From assembly GCF_002025665.1 (NCBI RefSeq), contig NZ_CP018786.1, positions 4,836,001 to 4,900,000 of the forward strand: a stretch of 64,000 bases of DNA, given 5' to 3'. Both the position numbers and the translations under genes were made by a program. The DNA comes from Chryseobacterium indologenes (GTDB lineage Bacteria > Bacteroidota > Bacteroidia > Flavobacteriales > Weeksellaceae). This document shows, piece after piece, positions 49,660-58,450 of the stretch (positions are counted from its first letter, which is position 1; each line of letters starts with the position of its first letter). The notes under the pieces are model-generated. The model was not told where the DNA came from, did no database searches, and saw only the letters and a list, made by a program, of their open reading frames with translations.

Positions 49660-50643
49660 TCACTTAAGGTGAATAATACTGAGAAAAATGGCATCAATAA
49701 CTTTTGTCATTCTCTTTGTATCGAGAGTTTCCAGCGTATCCGTGGGTTCGTGATAATTTTTATTTCTGAAGAAAGAAGTATCGGTGATCATGAGGGCAGG
49801 GATTTCGAAATTCCAATAGTTCAAGTGGTCTGAATAGTCTATTCCGGCAACGAATTTGGGAGCAGAAAACGTCTCTGTTTTGATCTGCTTTGAGCCTTTA
49901 AAATTTTTAATGAAGTTTTTTACAAATGGGCCTGCTCCAGTCATCTTTTTAGCCAACATAATAAAATTTCCTTGATCACCATATATCCAGGAAAGAATAC
50001 CTATAGGAAAACTCTGAGAACCCTTTTCGTCTCGGAAATAACCTATCATTTCTACGCTTGCCATTCCATAGACATCAATTTTGTTGTCTTTTAAATATTT
50101 TGCATGAATATAGCTTCCCATATTTTCGGTTCTGAAATAAGGCGGCTCTTCCAGCGTGTAAGCAACCAAATCTACTCTGTACTTCAGCTTCTGTCCTTTC
50201 AACATTCTTGCGAGCTCCAAAAGGGCAGTAACTCCGGTGGCATTATCGTCTGCTCCCTGCTGATCTCCACAAACGTCGTAATGTGCTCCAATAATGATCC
50301 GTTTGGCATTTTCCGGACCAAAAGAAGTAATTACATTTTTATACACTTTACCGTCAACTTTATATTCCTGAAAAGTGGTATTGTCAACATAAGTAGCAAA
50401 GGTCTGATGAATATAATCTGCCACTGCATTTAGCTGATCAATATTTTTATGATTTCTAAACTGTGGAGTTTGGGTAAGTGCCATCAAATGTTTTTTAACA
50501 AGACTGGCATCCGCAATTACTGTGGAACTGGGTACTGATCTGTTTTTCTTTATTGAACCTAGCAAAAAAACTCCTGTAATAACAAATAAGCCTACGAAAA
50601 GAAACAGTTTTTTCCTCGTAGGCTTTATATTTTTAAAATTCAC
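49660..50643 (-). CDS. M28 family zinc aminopeptidase-like protein
   Basis: A 327-residue protein with an N-terminal signal anchor (LFLFVGLFVITGVFLLGSI) and an M28 peptidase domain. Zinc ligands are seen in AHYDVCGDQQGADDNATG (His and bridging Asp), LEEPPYF (Glu pair: catalytic base and ligand) and YSDHLNYW (His). It probably acts in the periplasm on peptides. Both metal sites look complete. Monocistronic; the promoter of the small-ORF unit starts just past its stop. Confidence 0.9.
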   Translation of the reverse strand: MNFKNIKPTRKKLFLFVGLFVITGVFLLGSIKKNRSVPSSTVIADASLVKKHLMALTQTPQFRNHKNIDQLNAVADYIHQTFATYVDNTTFQEYKVDGKVYKNVITSFGPENAKRIIIGAHYDVCGDQQGADDNATGVTALLELARMLKGQKLKYRVDLVAYTLEEPPYFRTENMGSYIHAKYLKDNKIDVYGMASVEMIGYFRDEKGSQSFPIGILSWIYGDQGNFIMLAKKMTGAGPFVKNFIKNFKGSKQIKTETFSAPKFVAGIDYSDHLNYWNFEIPALMITDTSFFRNKNYHEPTDTLETLDTKRMTKVIDAIFLSIIHLK

Positions 50644-50686
50644 GGGTATATTTTTAACCTCTGTCCTGAAATTAAAACTTTTCTAT

Positions 50687-52807
50687 TTATTTTTCTAAAA
50701 ATCTTTCCAGAATTTCTACTGCGCATTTCGGAAGGTTGGTTCCAGGTCCGAAAATAAAGTCAGCACCGTTGGCATAAAGGAATTCATAATCCTGTTGCGG
50801 AATCACTCCTCCTACGACGATGGTAATATCGTCTGCTCCCAGTTTGGACAGTTCTTCCACCACCTGCGGAACTAATGTTTTGTGCCCTGCTGCCAATGAA
50901 GAAACACCTAAAATGTGAATATCATTTTCTACGGCTTGTTTAGCGACTTCTTCCGGTGTCTGGAATAGTGGTGCTACATCCACATCAAATCCCATATCGG
51001 CAAATGCTGTTGCTACTACTTTCGCACCTCTGTCGTGCCCATCCTGGCCCATTTTAGCGACCATTAGCCTTGGGCGGCGCCCTTCTTCTTCTTCAAATTT
51101 CTGAGTCAGATTAAGGGCTTTTTCAAAGTATTCGTTTTTACCGGCATTCATAGCGTATACTCCAGAGATTGTTTTAATATTTGCTTTATATCTTCCAAAG
51201 GTTTCTTCCATAGCATCACTCATTTCGCCAAGGGTTACTCTTCTTCTTGCAGCTTCGATACATAGAGCCAGAAGATTTCCTTTTCCCGTTTGAGCACTTT
51301 CGCGGATTTCATTCAGGATCTGTTCAACTCCTGCTGTATTTCTTTCCGCTTTGATCGTATTCAGTCTCTCTATCTGCTTTCTGCGAACTTCGGTATTATC
51401 AATGTCTAAGATTTCTATTTGATCCTGTTTTAATGAGGATTTGAATGAATTGACCCCGATAATGAATTCTTCTCCACTATCGATCTTAGCCTGTTTTTTT
51501 GCTGCGGCTTCTTCAATTCTCATTTTTGGAATTCCGGCTTCGATCGCTTTGGTCATTCCACCTTCCTGCTCTACCTCATCAATATACCTCATTGCTTCCT
51601 CAATCATTTGCTGAGTAAGGCTTTCTACAAGGTTACTTCCTCCCATCGGATCTACCACATCACATATTCCGCTTTCCTGCTGAAGGATGATCTGTGTATT
51701 TCTTGCAATTTTTGCTGAATAATCTGTAGGAAGGGCAATGGCTTCATCCAGTGCGTTTGTATGGAGAGACTGCGTTCCTCCTAATGCTGAAGACAGCGCT
51801 TCTATTGCTGTTCTTGTGATATTATTGAAAGGTTCCTGCTCAGTTAAAGACCATCCTGAAGTTTGTGAATGGGTTCTTAAAGCCAGAGATTTTGGATTCT
51901 GAGGATTAAACTGTTTTAAAAGGGTTGCCCAGATATATCTTGCTGCACGCATTTTTGCAATTTCCATGAAATGATTCATTCCGATTGCCCAGAAGAAGGA
52001 TAACCTTGGGGCGAAATCGTCTACGTTCATTCCTGCTTTTATTCCTGTTCTTACGTATTCAAGACCATCTGCCAGTGTGTAAGCCATTTCAAGTACAGGC
52101 GTTGCACCAGCTTCCTGCATATGGTATCCGGAAATGGAAATGGAATTGAATTTGGGAATATTTTGCGAAGTGTATTCAAAAATATCTGCGATAATCTTCA
52201 TGGAAGGTGCTGGCGGATAGATATACGTATTTCTTACCATGAATTCTTTCAAAATATCATTCTGAATAGTTCCGGAAAGTAACTCCTGCTTTACTCCCTG
52301 TTCTTCTGCCGCTACGATGTAGAAAGACAAAATAGGAAGTACAGCTCCGTTCATTGTCATGGAAACTGAAATCTGATCTAATGGAATTTCATTGAAAAGG
52401 ATTTTCATGTCTTCCACAGAGTCTATGGCAACTCCTGCTTTTCCTACATCGCCCACCACTCTTGAGTGGTCAGAATCATATCCTCTGTGCGTTGCAAGGT
52501 CAAATGCTACTGAAAGTCCTTTCTGACCTGCAGCAAGGTTTCTTCTGTAGAAAGCATTGGATTCTTCAGCGGTAGAAAATCCTGCGTACTGACGGATCGT
52601 CCATGGTTTCTGAACATACATGGTAGAGTACGGCCCTCTCAGATAGGGAGCAATTCCTGGAGAAGTCTGCGTTAATGATTCATCTTTTACATCTTTTTTT
52701 TCATAGGATGATTTGAGTTCAAGGCCGTCTTTTTCAAAATTGTAAATCTCTCTTTCCTGAGATGATACACTAAAATCCGGTTTTTTCACAGAAATTGTCT
52801 TTCGCAT
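50687..52807 (-). CDS. mutB: Methylmalonyl-CoA mutase, large subunit
   Basis: B12-dependent enzyme interconverting methylmalonyl-CoA and succinyl-CoA, linking propionate or odd-chain metabolism with the TCA cycle. The 706 residues include the TIM barrel (PYLRGPYSTMYVQKPWTIRQYAGFSTAEESNAFYRRNLAAGQKGLS region, SVSMTMNGAVLP, RTHSQTSGWSLTEQ) and the C-terminal cobalamin domain with GQDGHDRGAK (DxHxxG, the axial histidine). It starts MRKTISVKKPDFS. No small-subunit gene adjoins it, so the partner is elsewhere or absent; MeaB is 6 kb away. Confidence 0.95.
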   Translation of the reverse strand: MRKTISVKKPDFSVSSQEREIYNFEKDGLELKSSYEKKDVKDESLTQTSPGIAPYLRGPYSTMYVQKPWTIRQYAGFSTAEESNAFYRRNLAAGQKGLSVAFDLATHRGYDSDHSRVVGDVGKAGVAIDSVEDMKILFNEIPLDQISVSMTMNGAVLPILSFYIVAAEEQGVKQELLSGTIQNDILKEFMVRNTYIYPPAPSMKIIADIFEYTSQNIPKFNSISISGYHMQEAGATPVLEMAYTLADGLEYVRTGIKAGMNVDDFAPRLSFFWAIGMNHFMEIAKMRAARYIWATLLKQFNPQNPKSLALRTHSQTSGWSLTEQEPFNNITRTAIEALSSALGGTQSLHTNALDEAIALPTDYSAKIARNTQIILQQESGICDVVDPMGGSNLVESLTQQMIEEAMRYIDEVEQEGGMTKAIEAGIPKMRIEEAAAKKQAKIDSGEEFIIGVNSFKSSLKQDQIEILDIDNTEVRRKQIERLNTIKAERNTAGVEQILNEIRESAQTGKGNLLALCIEAARRRVTLGEMSDAMEETFGRYKANIKTISGVYAMNAGKNEYFEKALNLTQKFEEEEGRRPRLMVAKMGQDGHDRGAKVVATAFADMGFDVDVAPLFQTPEEVAKQAVENDIHILGVSSLAAGHKTLVPQVVEELSKLGADDITIVVGGVIPQQDYEFLYANGADFIFGPGTNLPKCAVEILERFLEK

Positions 52808-52898
52808 TCCAATTATTTTTGTCCCCGTAAAGTTAATTTTTTTGAGCGAAACATGAAACTTCTGTTAACGTTCTGTTTTTCTAAGTTTTAGTAAAAGA

Positions 52899-52926
52899 AA
52901 AAGGCCGGGCAAATGTCCGACCTTTC
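52899..52926 (-). terminator. Terminator of the prolyl endopeptidase gene
   Basis: Imperfect stem with arms AAAGG-CGG and CCG-CCTTT (one mismatch) between 52899 and 52926, followed on the minus strand by TTTTTCTTTT. It lies 20 bases past the stop. Confidence 0.65.
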
Positions 52927-52945
52927 TTATTGGTATAAATTTAAA

Positions 52946-55048
52946 TTATTTCTTTATTCCCATCTCAAATAAAGCAAATGATATAAGATCTGCATTTTCA
53001 CTGATCACCTGATCTGTTGATCTTCCTGCTCCGTGACCTGCATTCTTCTCAATTCTTAAAAGAATAGGATTTTTGCATGCTTGTTTTTCCTGAAGCTCTG
53101 CTCCAAATTTGAATGAATGTGCCGGAACCACTCTGTCATCATGATCACTGGTAATGATCATTGTGGATGGATAGCAAGTTCCTGCTTTTACATTATGTAC
53201 AGGAGAATAGGATTTCAGATATTCGAACATTTCTTTGCTGTCCTCGGCAGTCCCATAGTCGTAAGACCATCCTGCTCCGGCAGTAAATTTATTATACCTC
53301 AACATATCCAAAACTCCAACTCCAGGGAAGGCTACTCTCGCAAGATCCGGCCTCATGGTCATTGTTGCTCCTACTAATAATCCGCCATTTGATCTTCCTG
53401 ACAGTGCCATGTATTCTTTTGAAGTATAGCCTTTACTTTGAAGGTATTCTCCGGCAGCGATAAAGTCTTCAAAAACATTTTTCTTTTGCTGTTTTGTTCC
53501 TGCATCATGCCATTTCTTACCATATTCTCCTCCTCCACGGATGTTTGGAACAGCGTAAATACCACCATTTTCCATCCAGATCGCATTGACTACAGAGAAT
53601 GACGGCTGAAGGCTGATGTTGAAGCCTCCATAAGAGTAAAGAATAGTAGGATTTTTACCGTCCAGCTTTGTTCCTTTCTTATAGTTGATCATCATAGGAA
53701 CTTTTGTCCCGTCTTTTGAAGTATAGAAAACCTGTTCCGAAACATAATCATCCGGATTAAACTTCACTTTAGGTTTTTGATAGACTTCAGATTTTCCAGA
53801 ATCTACATTAAATTTATATGTAGTGCCCGGTGTAATATAGTTGCTGAAAGAGAAGTAAACATCTTTTTCTTTTTCTTTTCCTCCGAATCCAGAGATATTT
53901 CCTTTCCCCGGAAGAGTAATTTCTCTAACCAGTTTTCCGGTTTTATCAAACTGTTTTACCTGATCTATGGCATCAATCATATAGGTTGCAAAGAAATATC
54001 CTCCACCGGAAGAAATTCCCAATACGTTTTCAGTTTGTGGAATCACGTCTTTCCATGTTGCAGGATCCGGATTAGCAATGGTAGTTTTTACAAGACGCAT
54101 ATTCGGAGCATCTTTATCTGTAAAAATGAACAGATCATCACCTTGTGTATCTACGATGCTGGCATTGATATCAAATCCGCTCATAATTTGCACAAAGTCT
54201 CCTCCTTTTTTAAGGTCTTTTATATACAATTCATTACCATTGGTAGCATTAGCAGCAGAAATAATAAGGTATCTCTGATCTTCAGAAACTCCGGCACTAA
54301 GATATCTCCTTGGGGTTTTATCTCCTCCGAAAATCAATTTATCCTGAGATTGTTTTGTTCCCAGTTTGTGAAAATATACTTTGTGCTTATCCGTCATTCC
54401 GGAAAGTACTGTTCCTTCTTTTGGTTTGTCGTAGCTTGAATAATAAAATCCTTCATCTCCCTGCCATGAAATTCCGCTGAATTTTACATCCAGTAAAGTT
54501 TCATCAATCTGTTTTTTGGTAACAGCATCAATGATGATGATCTTGTTCCAGTCGCTTCCTCCTTCAGAAATAGAGTAAGCTGCAAGGTTTCCTTTTTTAT
54601 TGAATGAAAGATTGGAAAGAGAAGTCGTTCCTTTTTCTGAAAATTTATTAGGATCTAAAAATACTTCTGTAGCATTGGTCTTATTGTTGGTTCTGTACAA
54701 AACAGATTGTGCCTGCAGACCATCATTTTTATAATAATAGGTATAATCTCCTTCTTTGAAAGGTGCTGAAATTTTCTCATAATTCCAGATATCTTTCAGC
54801 TGGCTTTTGATTTTATCCCTGAACGGAATTTTTGAAAGATAATTCTGGCTGTAAGCTACTTCTTCATCTACCCATTTTTTTGTAGGTTCAGAATCGTTTT
54901 CCAGATCTCTGAAAGGATCAGAAACAGCGTTTCCGAAATAGGTATCTGTCTGGCTTCCTTTTAATGCTTTAGGATAAATCATTTTCTGAGAGTAAAAAGA
55001 TGCTGAAAATAATACTCCAGCGGTTAACAATATAGGTTTAAAATTCAT
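52946..55048 (-). CDS. Prolyl endopeptidase (S9A)
   Basis: Cleaves peptides after proline; periplasmic, judging by the signal peptide (ILLTAGVLFSASFYSQ). The 700 residues comprise a seven-bladed propeller (about 75-430) and an alpha/beta hydrolase domain with catalytic Ser553 in GRSNGGLLVG, the Asp in TSDHDDRVVPAHSF and the His in KNAGHGAGRS. Length and motifs match the classic Flavobacterium (Elizabethkingia) meningosepticum enzyme. Own -7 element TATTTTTG at 55072-55065 and own terminator. Confidence 0.95.
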   Translation of the reverse strand: MNFKPILLTAGVLFSASFYSQKMIYPKALKGSQTDTYFGNAVSDPFRDLENDSEPTKKWVDEEVAYSQNYLSKIPFRDKIKSQLKDIWNYEKISAPFKEGDYTYYYKNDGLQAQSVLYRTNNKTNATEVFLDPNKFSEKGTTSLSNLSFNKKGNLAAYSISEGGSDWNKIIIIDAVTKKQIDETLLDVKFSGISWQGDEGFYYSSYDKPKEGTVLSGMTDKHKVYFHKLGTKQSQDKLIFGGDKTPRRYLSAGVSEDQRYLIISAANATNGNELYIKDLKKGGDFVQIMSGFDINASIVDTQGDDLFIFTDKDAPNMRLVKTTIANPDPATWKDVIPQTENVLGISSGGGYFFATYMIDAIDQVKQFDKTGKLVREITLPGKGNISGFGGKEKEKDVYFSFSNYITPGTTYKFNVDSGKSEVYQKPKVKFNPDDYVSEQVFYTSKDGTKVPMMINYKKGTKLDGKNPTILYSYGGFNISLQPSFSVVNAIWMENGGIYAVPNIRGGGEYGKKWHDAGTKQQKKNVFEDFIAAGEYLQSKGYTSKEYMALSGRSNGGLLVGATMTMRPDLARVAFPGVGVLDMLRYNKFTAGAGWSYDYGTAEDSKEMFEYLKSYSPVHNVKAGTCYPSTMIITSDHDDRVVPAHSFKFGAELQEKQACKNPILLRIEKNAGHGAGRSTDQVISENADLISFALFEMGIKK

Positions 55049-55090
55049 ACTGATCGGTTTTTCTCAAAAATACGCAAAGTATGTGAAATA

Positions 55091-55120
55091 AAAAAAGTCC
55101 CGTTATATTGGGACTTTTTT
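55091..55120. terminator. Terminator between the 225-residue gene and the prolyl endopeptidase
   Basis: Stem AAAAAAGTCCC (55091-55101) / GGGACTTTTTT (55110-55120), eight-base loop. Confidence 0.9.
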
Positions 55121-55144
55121 ATTCTGTATGATTGTATTTTCCGC

Positions 55145-55822
55145 CTATTCATTGGCTCCGAAGCTTTCAAAATAGAAGTCGGTAAGGTTGGAAACAATTT
55201 CATCAGGGCTTCCATTCCAATAGTATATTTTATCTCCTTCTTTAAGTTCGTATAAACTAAAGTTTTGATCTGTTGTTACAATCTTATTGGCATTTTTAAA
55301 ATCCTGAACTGCCTGAATTAAATATTTTTTAAGGTCTTCCGTTTTTATTTTGTTCAGATCTCCTTTTGGTCCGGAAGTCAGTTTTGATGGAACAAGAAAA
55401 CTTACAGAATAACTTATTTCAGCAATTTTTTGTCCTTCCACATGCTCATTCGGCACTACTTTTACGTCTTTAACGGTAAGTTTTCCCGTTTTAAAGTTTC
55501 CAAACATAGCTTTGAAATAATCTTCAGCTTCTTTTTTGCATGCTGCTGCGGTAGCTTTAGGAAAAGCGGCAAGAAAATTCTCTACACTGCCATTGATCAT
55601 TTCCTGTGACGTTTCCTTAAAATCCACCTGATAAGCAGTCTGTCCGTCTACTGTAGGTTTTAAATAATCATTGAGTTTATTCAATGCTGCGTCATCATTA
55701 TTCACAAAAGTACCAAAGAAGAGTTCAAAAGCTTCTTTAGGTTTCTTTACTTCTGTTTGTGCCATCAGTTGCTGCCCCATTATGGTAAGCAACAGCAGGA
55801 AAATAATTTTGTAGTTTTTCAT
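55145..55822 (-). CDS. Exported hypothetical protein
   Basis: A 225-residue protein with a clear signal peptide (KIIFLLLLTIMGQQLMAQ; cleavage after MAQ). The mature part is alpha/beta with EAFELFFGTFVNNDDAALNKLN near the start, resembling NTF2-like/lumazine-binding layouts by eye only, and a C-terminal aromatic tail. Two flanking terminators make it a separate unit. Function unknown. Confidence 0.7.
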   Translation of the reverse strand: MKNYKIIFLLLLTIMGQQLMAQTEVKKPKEAFELFFGTFVNNDDAALNKLNDYLKPTVDGQTAYQVDFKETSQEMINGSVENFLAAFPKATAAACKKEAEDYFKAMFGNFKTGKLTVKDVKVVPNEHVEGQKIAEISYSVSFLVPSKLTSGPKGDLNKIKTEDLKKYLIQAVQDFKNANKIVTTDQNFSLYELKEGDKIYYWNGSPDEIVSNLTDFYFESFGANE

Positions 55823-55850
55823 AGTTGATATTTTGTTTTGTTATTGGGAA

Positions 55851-55886
55851 AAACAAAGCCCCTGAACAGTCAGAGGCTTTGTTTTT
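55851..55886 (-). terminator. Terminator of prfA
   Basis: Stem AAACAAAGCC (55851-55860) / GGCTTTGTTT (55875-55884) with an inner CTGA/TCAG pairing. The plus side has TTTTTA, and the minus strand continues with TTTTTCCC. It lies 13 bases past the prfA stop. Confidence 0.85.
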
Positions 55887-55899
55887 ATTTATTTTAATT

Positions 55900-56985
55900 T
55901 TAATAATTCTCTTCTTCCCCTTTCATCTTCTCTGCATTTTCTGCCATGATTACAGCGTCAATCATTTCAGAAATATCACCATTCATATAAGCATCAAGGT
56001 TGTACATAGACTTATTGATTCTGTGGTCTGTAACTCTACCTTGTGGATAGTTGTATGTTTTAATTTTTGCAGAACGGTCTCCTGTAGATACCATAGATTT
56101 ACGTTGTGCAGCGATATCTCCCTGTACTTTCTGTAATTCAATATCGTATAGTTTTGTTCTTAGCATTTCCATTGCCAGCTCACGGTTAGCAAGCTGAGAA
56201 CGAGCCTGTTGACAAACTACAACAAGTCCTGAAGGTTTGTGGGTAAGCTGAACTTTAGTTTCAACCTTGTTTACGTTCTGACCACCTGCACCTCCTGAAC
56301 GGGAAGTCTGCATTTCAATATCTGCAGGATTCAGTTCGAAATCAACTTCTTCAGCTTCCGGAAGAACAGCAATTGTAATGGCAGATGTGTGTACTCTTCC
56401 CTGAGATTCTGTTTCAGGTACACGTTGTACACGGTGAACTCCGGATTCGAACTTCATGATTCCGTAAACACCTTCTCCTTCCACTTTCATGATCAATTCT
56501 TTGTATCCTTTTGCAGCTTCGTTAGAATCTGTCACTTCATGTCTCCATCCTTTTGTTTTGAAATACATGGTATACATTCTGTACACATCTTCCACAAAGA
56601 TAGCAGCCTCATCACCACCTGTACCTGCACGTAATTCCACGATAACGTTTTTGTCATCTGCAGGATCTTTAGGGATCAGTAATACTTTCAGTTCTTCTTC
56701 AAGACCAGGAATTTTAGCCTGAGCTTCCAGTTTTTCTTCTTTAGCCAGATCTACCAGGTCTCTGTCTGAACCATCTGCAATGATTTCTTCAGATTCTGCA
56801 ATACTATCCAAAGCGCCTTTGTACTGATCGTAAACTCTTACAATTTTTCCCAAATCACTATATTCTTTGTTCAAAGAAGAATATCTTTTTTGGTCTGAAA
56901 TGACATCAGGCTGTATAATAAGGTCTGCAACCTCATTATATCTTTGTTTTATAGCTTCTAATTTTGGAATTAATGATTTAGACAT
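55900..56985 (-). CDS. prfA: Peptide chain release factor 1
   Basis: Reads UAA and UAG and triggers release of the finished protein. The 361 residues have the normal RF1 plan: N-terminal helical domain, ELRAGTGGDEAAIFVEDVYRMY, the tripeptide anticodon motif as PET in RVPETESQGR (PxT class), GGQ in SGGAGGQNVNKVETK near 231-233, and the C-terminal DHRINKSMYNLDAYM. Distinct from PrfH at 45.8 kb, which lacks the codon-reading domain. Confidence 0.96.
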   Translation of the reverse strand: MSKSLIPKLEAIKQRYNEVADLIIQPDVISDQKRYSSLNKEYSDLGKIVRVYDQYKGALDSIAESEEIIADGSDRDLVDLAKEEKLEAQAKIPGLEEELKVLLIPKDPADDKNVIVELRAGTGGDEAAIFVEDVYRMYTMYFKTKGWRHEVTDSNEAAKGYKELIMKVEGEGVYGIMKFESGVHRVQRVPETESQGRVHTSAITIAVLPEAEEVDFELNPADIEMQTSRSGGAGGQNVNKVETKVQLTHKPSGLVVVCQQARSQLANRELAMEMLRTKLYDIELQKVQGDIAAQRKSMVSTGDRSAKIKTYNYPQGRVTDHRINKSMYNLDAYMNGDISEMIDAVIMAENAEKMKGEEENY

Positions 56986-57004
56986 TGTAGAAATTTTGTG
57001 GGTG

Positions 57005-57012
57005 CAAAGATA
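57005..57012 (-). promoter_or_regulatory. -7 element of prfA
   Basis: Minus strand TATCTTTG (57012-57005), exact TAnnTTTG, 19 bases before the prfA start; no -33 element at normal spacing. Confidence 0.5.
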
Positions 57013-57132
57013 AGGATTATTAATTCAAAATTAAAATTCCGAATCATCATAAATTTTTGAGCATTAGGGATAAAGGATGCAAAACCACAAAAAGACAGAT
57101 TTACCATTCTGTATATTCCCCTTTCTGCATCA

Positions 57133-58443
57133 TTAAGATTTAGTCTGAGCTCCTTTAGAAAGCCTTCTGTCTATCACATATAAAATAATTCCTACGGCGA
57201 TAATTCCCAATCCTATCAAGCTTTCTTTAGGATTATGAATGAATGTAAAATAGAGAATATAAAAGCTGAACAGTAAAAAAACTGCCGGAAAAATGTGGAA
57301 CGCATTCGACTTAAAGATTTTCCTGTCTTTTTTCTTAAGGAAGAATACGGTAGAAATAGCCAGACTTGCAAAAAGCTGCAAAATAAAGGCTGTATAGACA
57401 AAAATTTCTTTAAAACTTCCTGTCAAAATAATAACAGCTGCAATGACAGCATGAGCGAAAATAGCTCTTACCGGAATTCCTTTTTCATTACCCACAGATA
57501 ATGGCTTCCAAATATGTGTATGTTTTGCAAAAGCCTGCGTTAATCTTGATCCTACCCACAGATAACCACTAATTGTTGCAATAAGCTGCAGGGCGATAAA
57601 AACATTAACGATTTTTCCAAAAGCCGGTCCCAGCATATTTACTGCAGCTTCTCCCATTACATCTTCTTTTCCTGCCAACTGACTTACAGGAGCGTGTTTC
57701 AGCATAATATAATTTACCAGAATATAGCTTACCGTCACGAAAACGGTTCCGATGATGAGTGATTTGGGAAGGTTTTTCTGAACATCTTTTATTTCTCCTG
57801 CGATATAGGAAGCTGAATTCCAGCCTGTGTAGGAATAAGTTACAAATACCAGAGAGGTAGCAAATGCAGGAAGCATGATCTCATTCTGCCAGCTGTCACT
57901 GAAATTGAGACTGTTGCCTATCTGTGGTGAATCTGAAATTCCTACCCCAAGAATAACCAGTACAATAATAAAGGCTATCTTAATGAATGTAAAAAAGTTA
58001 TGAAATCTGCTGGATGTTTTCAGGCTGAACGATAATGCAATCGCCACCAGGAAAATAGCTGCAATCGCAAAGCCATTTCCAAAAGAATAATCAAATACAG
58101 AAAGGTATTTTGACATGGCCAATGCAGCCAGCGCAACCGGAGAAGAAAATCCAATAATGAGTGAAATCCAGCTTATCAAGTATCCAAATATCGGATGATA
58201 GGTTTCTGTGAGATAAATAAAATCTCCTCCGTTTCCTTTAAAATGTGACCCCAATTCTGCATAACAGAAAGCCCCGAACAAAGCGAGAACCCCTCCTATA
58301 CTCCATAGCAGGAAAATACTGTAGGTATTGGTAATATCGGATAACTGAAATCCCAGGGTTGTAAAAATCCCTGTTCCGATCATATTGGAAACTACGATGG
58401 CTGCTGCTGTTTTCCAGCCAATCTGATGTGAGGTAGTACTCAT
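57133..58443 (-). CDS. APC-family amino acid permease
   Basis: A 436-residue inner-membrane permease with about 12 helices. The first helix has the APC glycine-rich break IVVSNMIGTGIFTTLGFQLS; helix 6 region YSYTGWNSASYIAGEIKDVQKNLPKS is typical of LAT/APC carriers that move neutral amino acids. It starts 7 bases after the TonB receptor stop, so both are read from the SAM-riboswitch leader. I infer methionine or a sulfur-containing relative as substrate. Confidence 0.87.
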   Translation of the reverse strand: MSTTSHQIGWKTAAAIVVSNMIGTGIFTTLGFQLSDITNTYSIFLLWSIGGVLALFGAFCYAELGSHFKGNGGDFIYLTETYHPIFGYLISWISLIIGFSSPVALAALAMSKYLSVFDYSFGNGFAIAAIFLVAIALSFSLKTSSRFHNFFTFIKIAFIIVLVILGVGISDSPQIGNSLNFSDSWQNEIMLPAFATSLVFVTYSYTGWNSASYIAGEIKDVQKNLPKSLIIGTVFVTVSYILVNYIMLKHAPVSQLAGKEDVMGEAAVNMLGPAFGKIVNVFIALQLIATISGYLWVGSRLTQAFAKHTHIWKPLSVGNEKGIPVRAIFAHAVIAAVIILTGSFKEIFVYTAFILQLFASLAISTVFFLKKKDRKIFKSNAFHIFPAVFLLFSFYILYFTFIHNPKESLIGLGIIAVGIILYVIDRRLSKGAQTKS

Positions 58444-58450
58444 TTACTGA

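Noticed and set aside
53777..54439. Plus-strand frame of 220 codons inside the prolyl endopeptidase gene
   Set aside because: It is the reverse complement of a well-conserved enzyme and matches no family.
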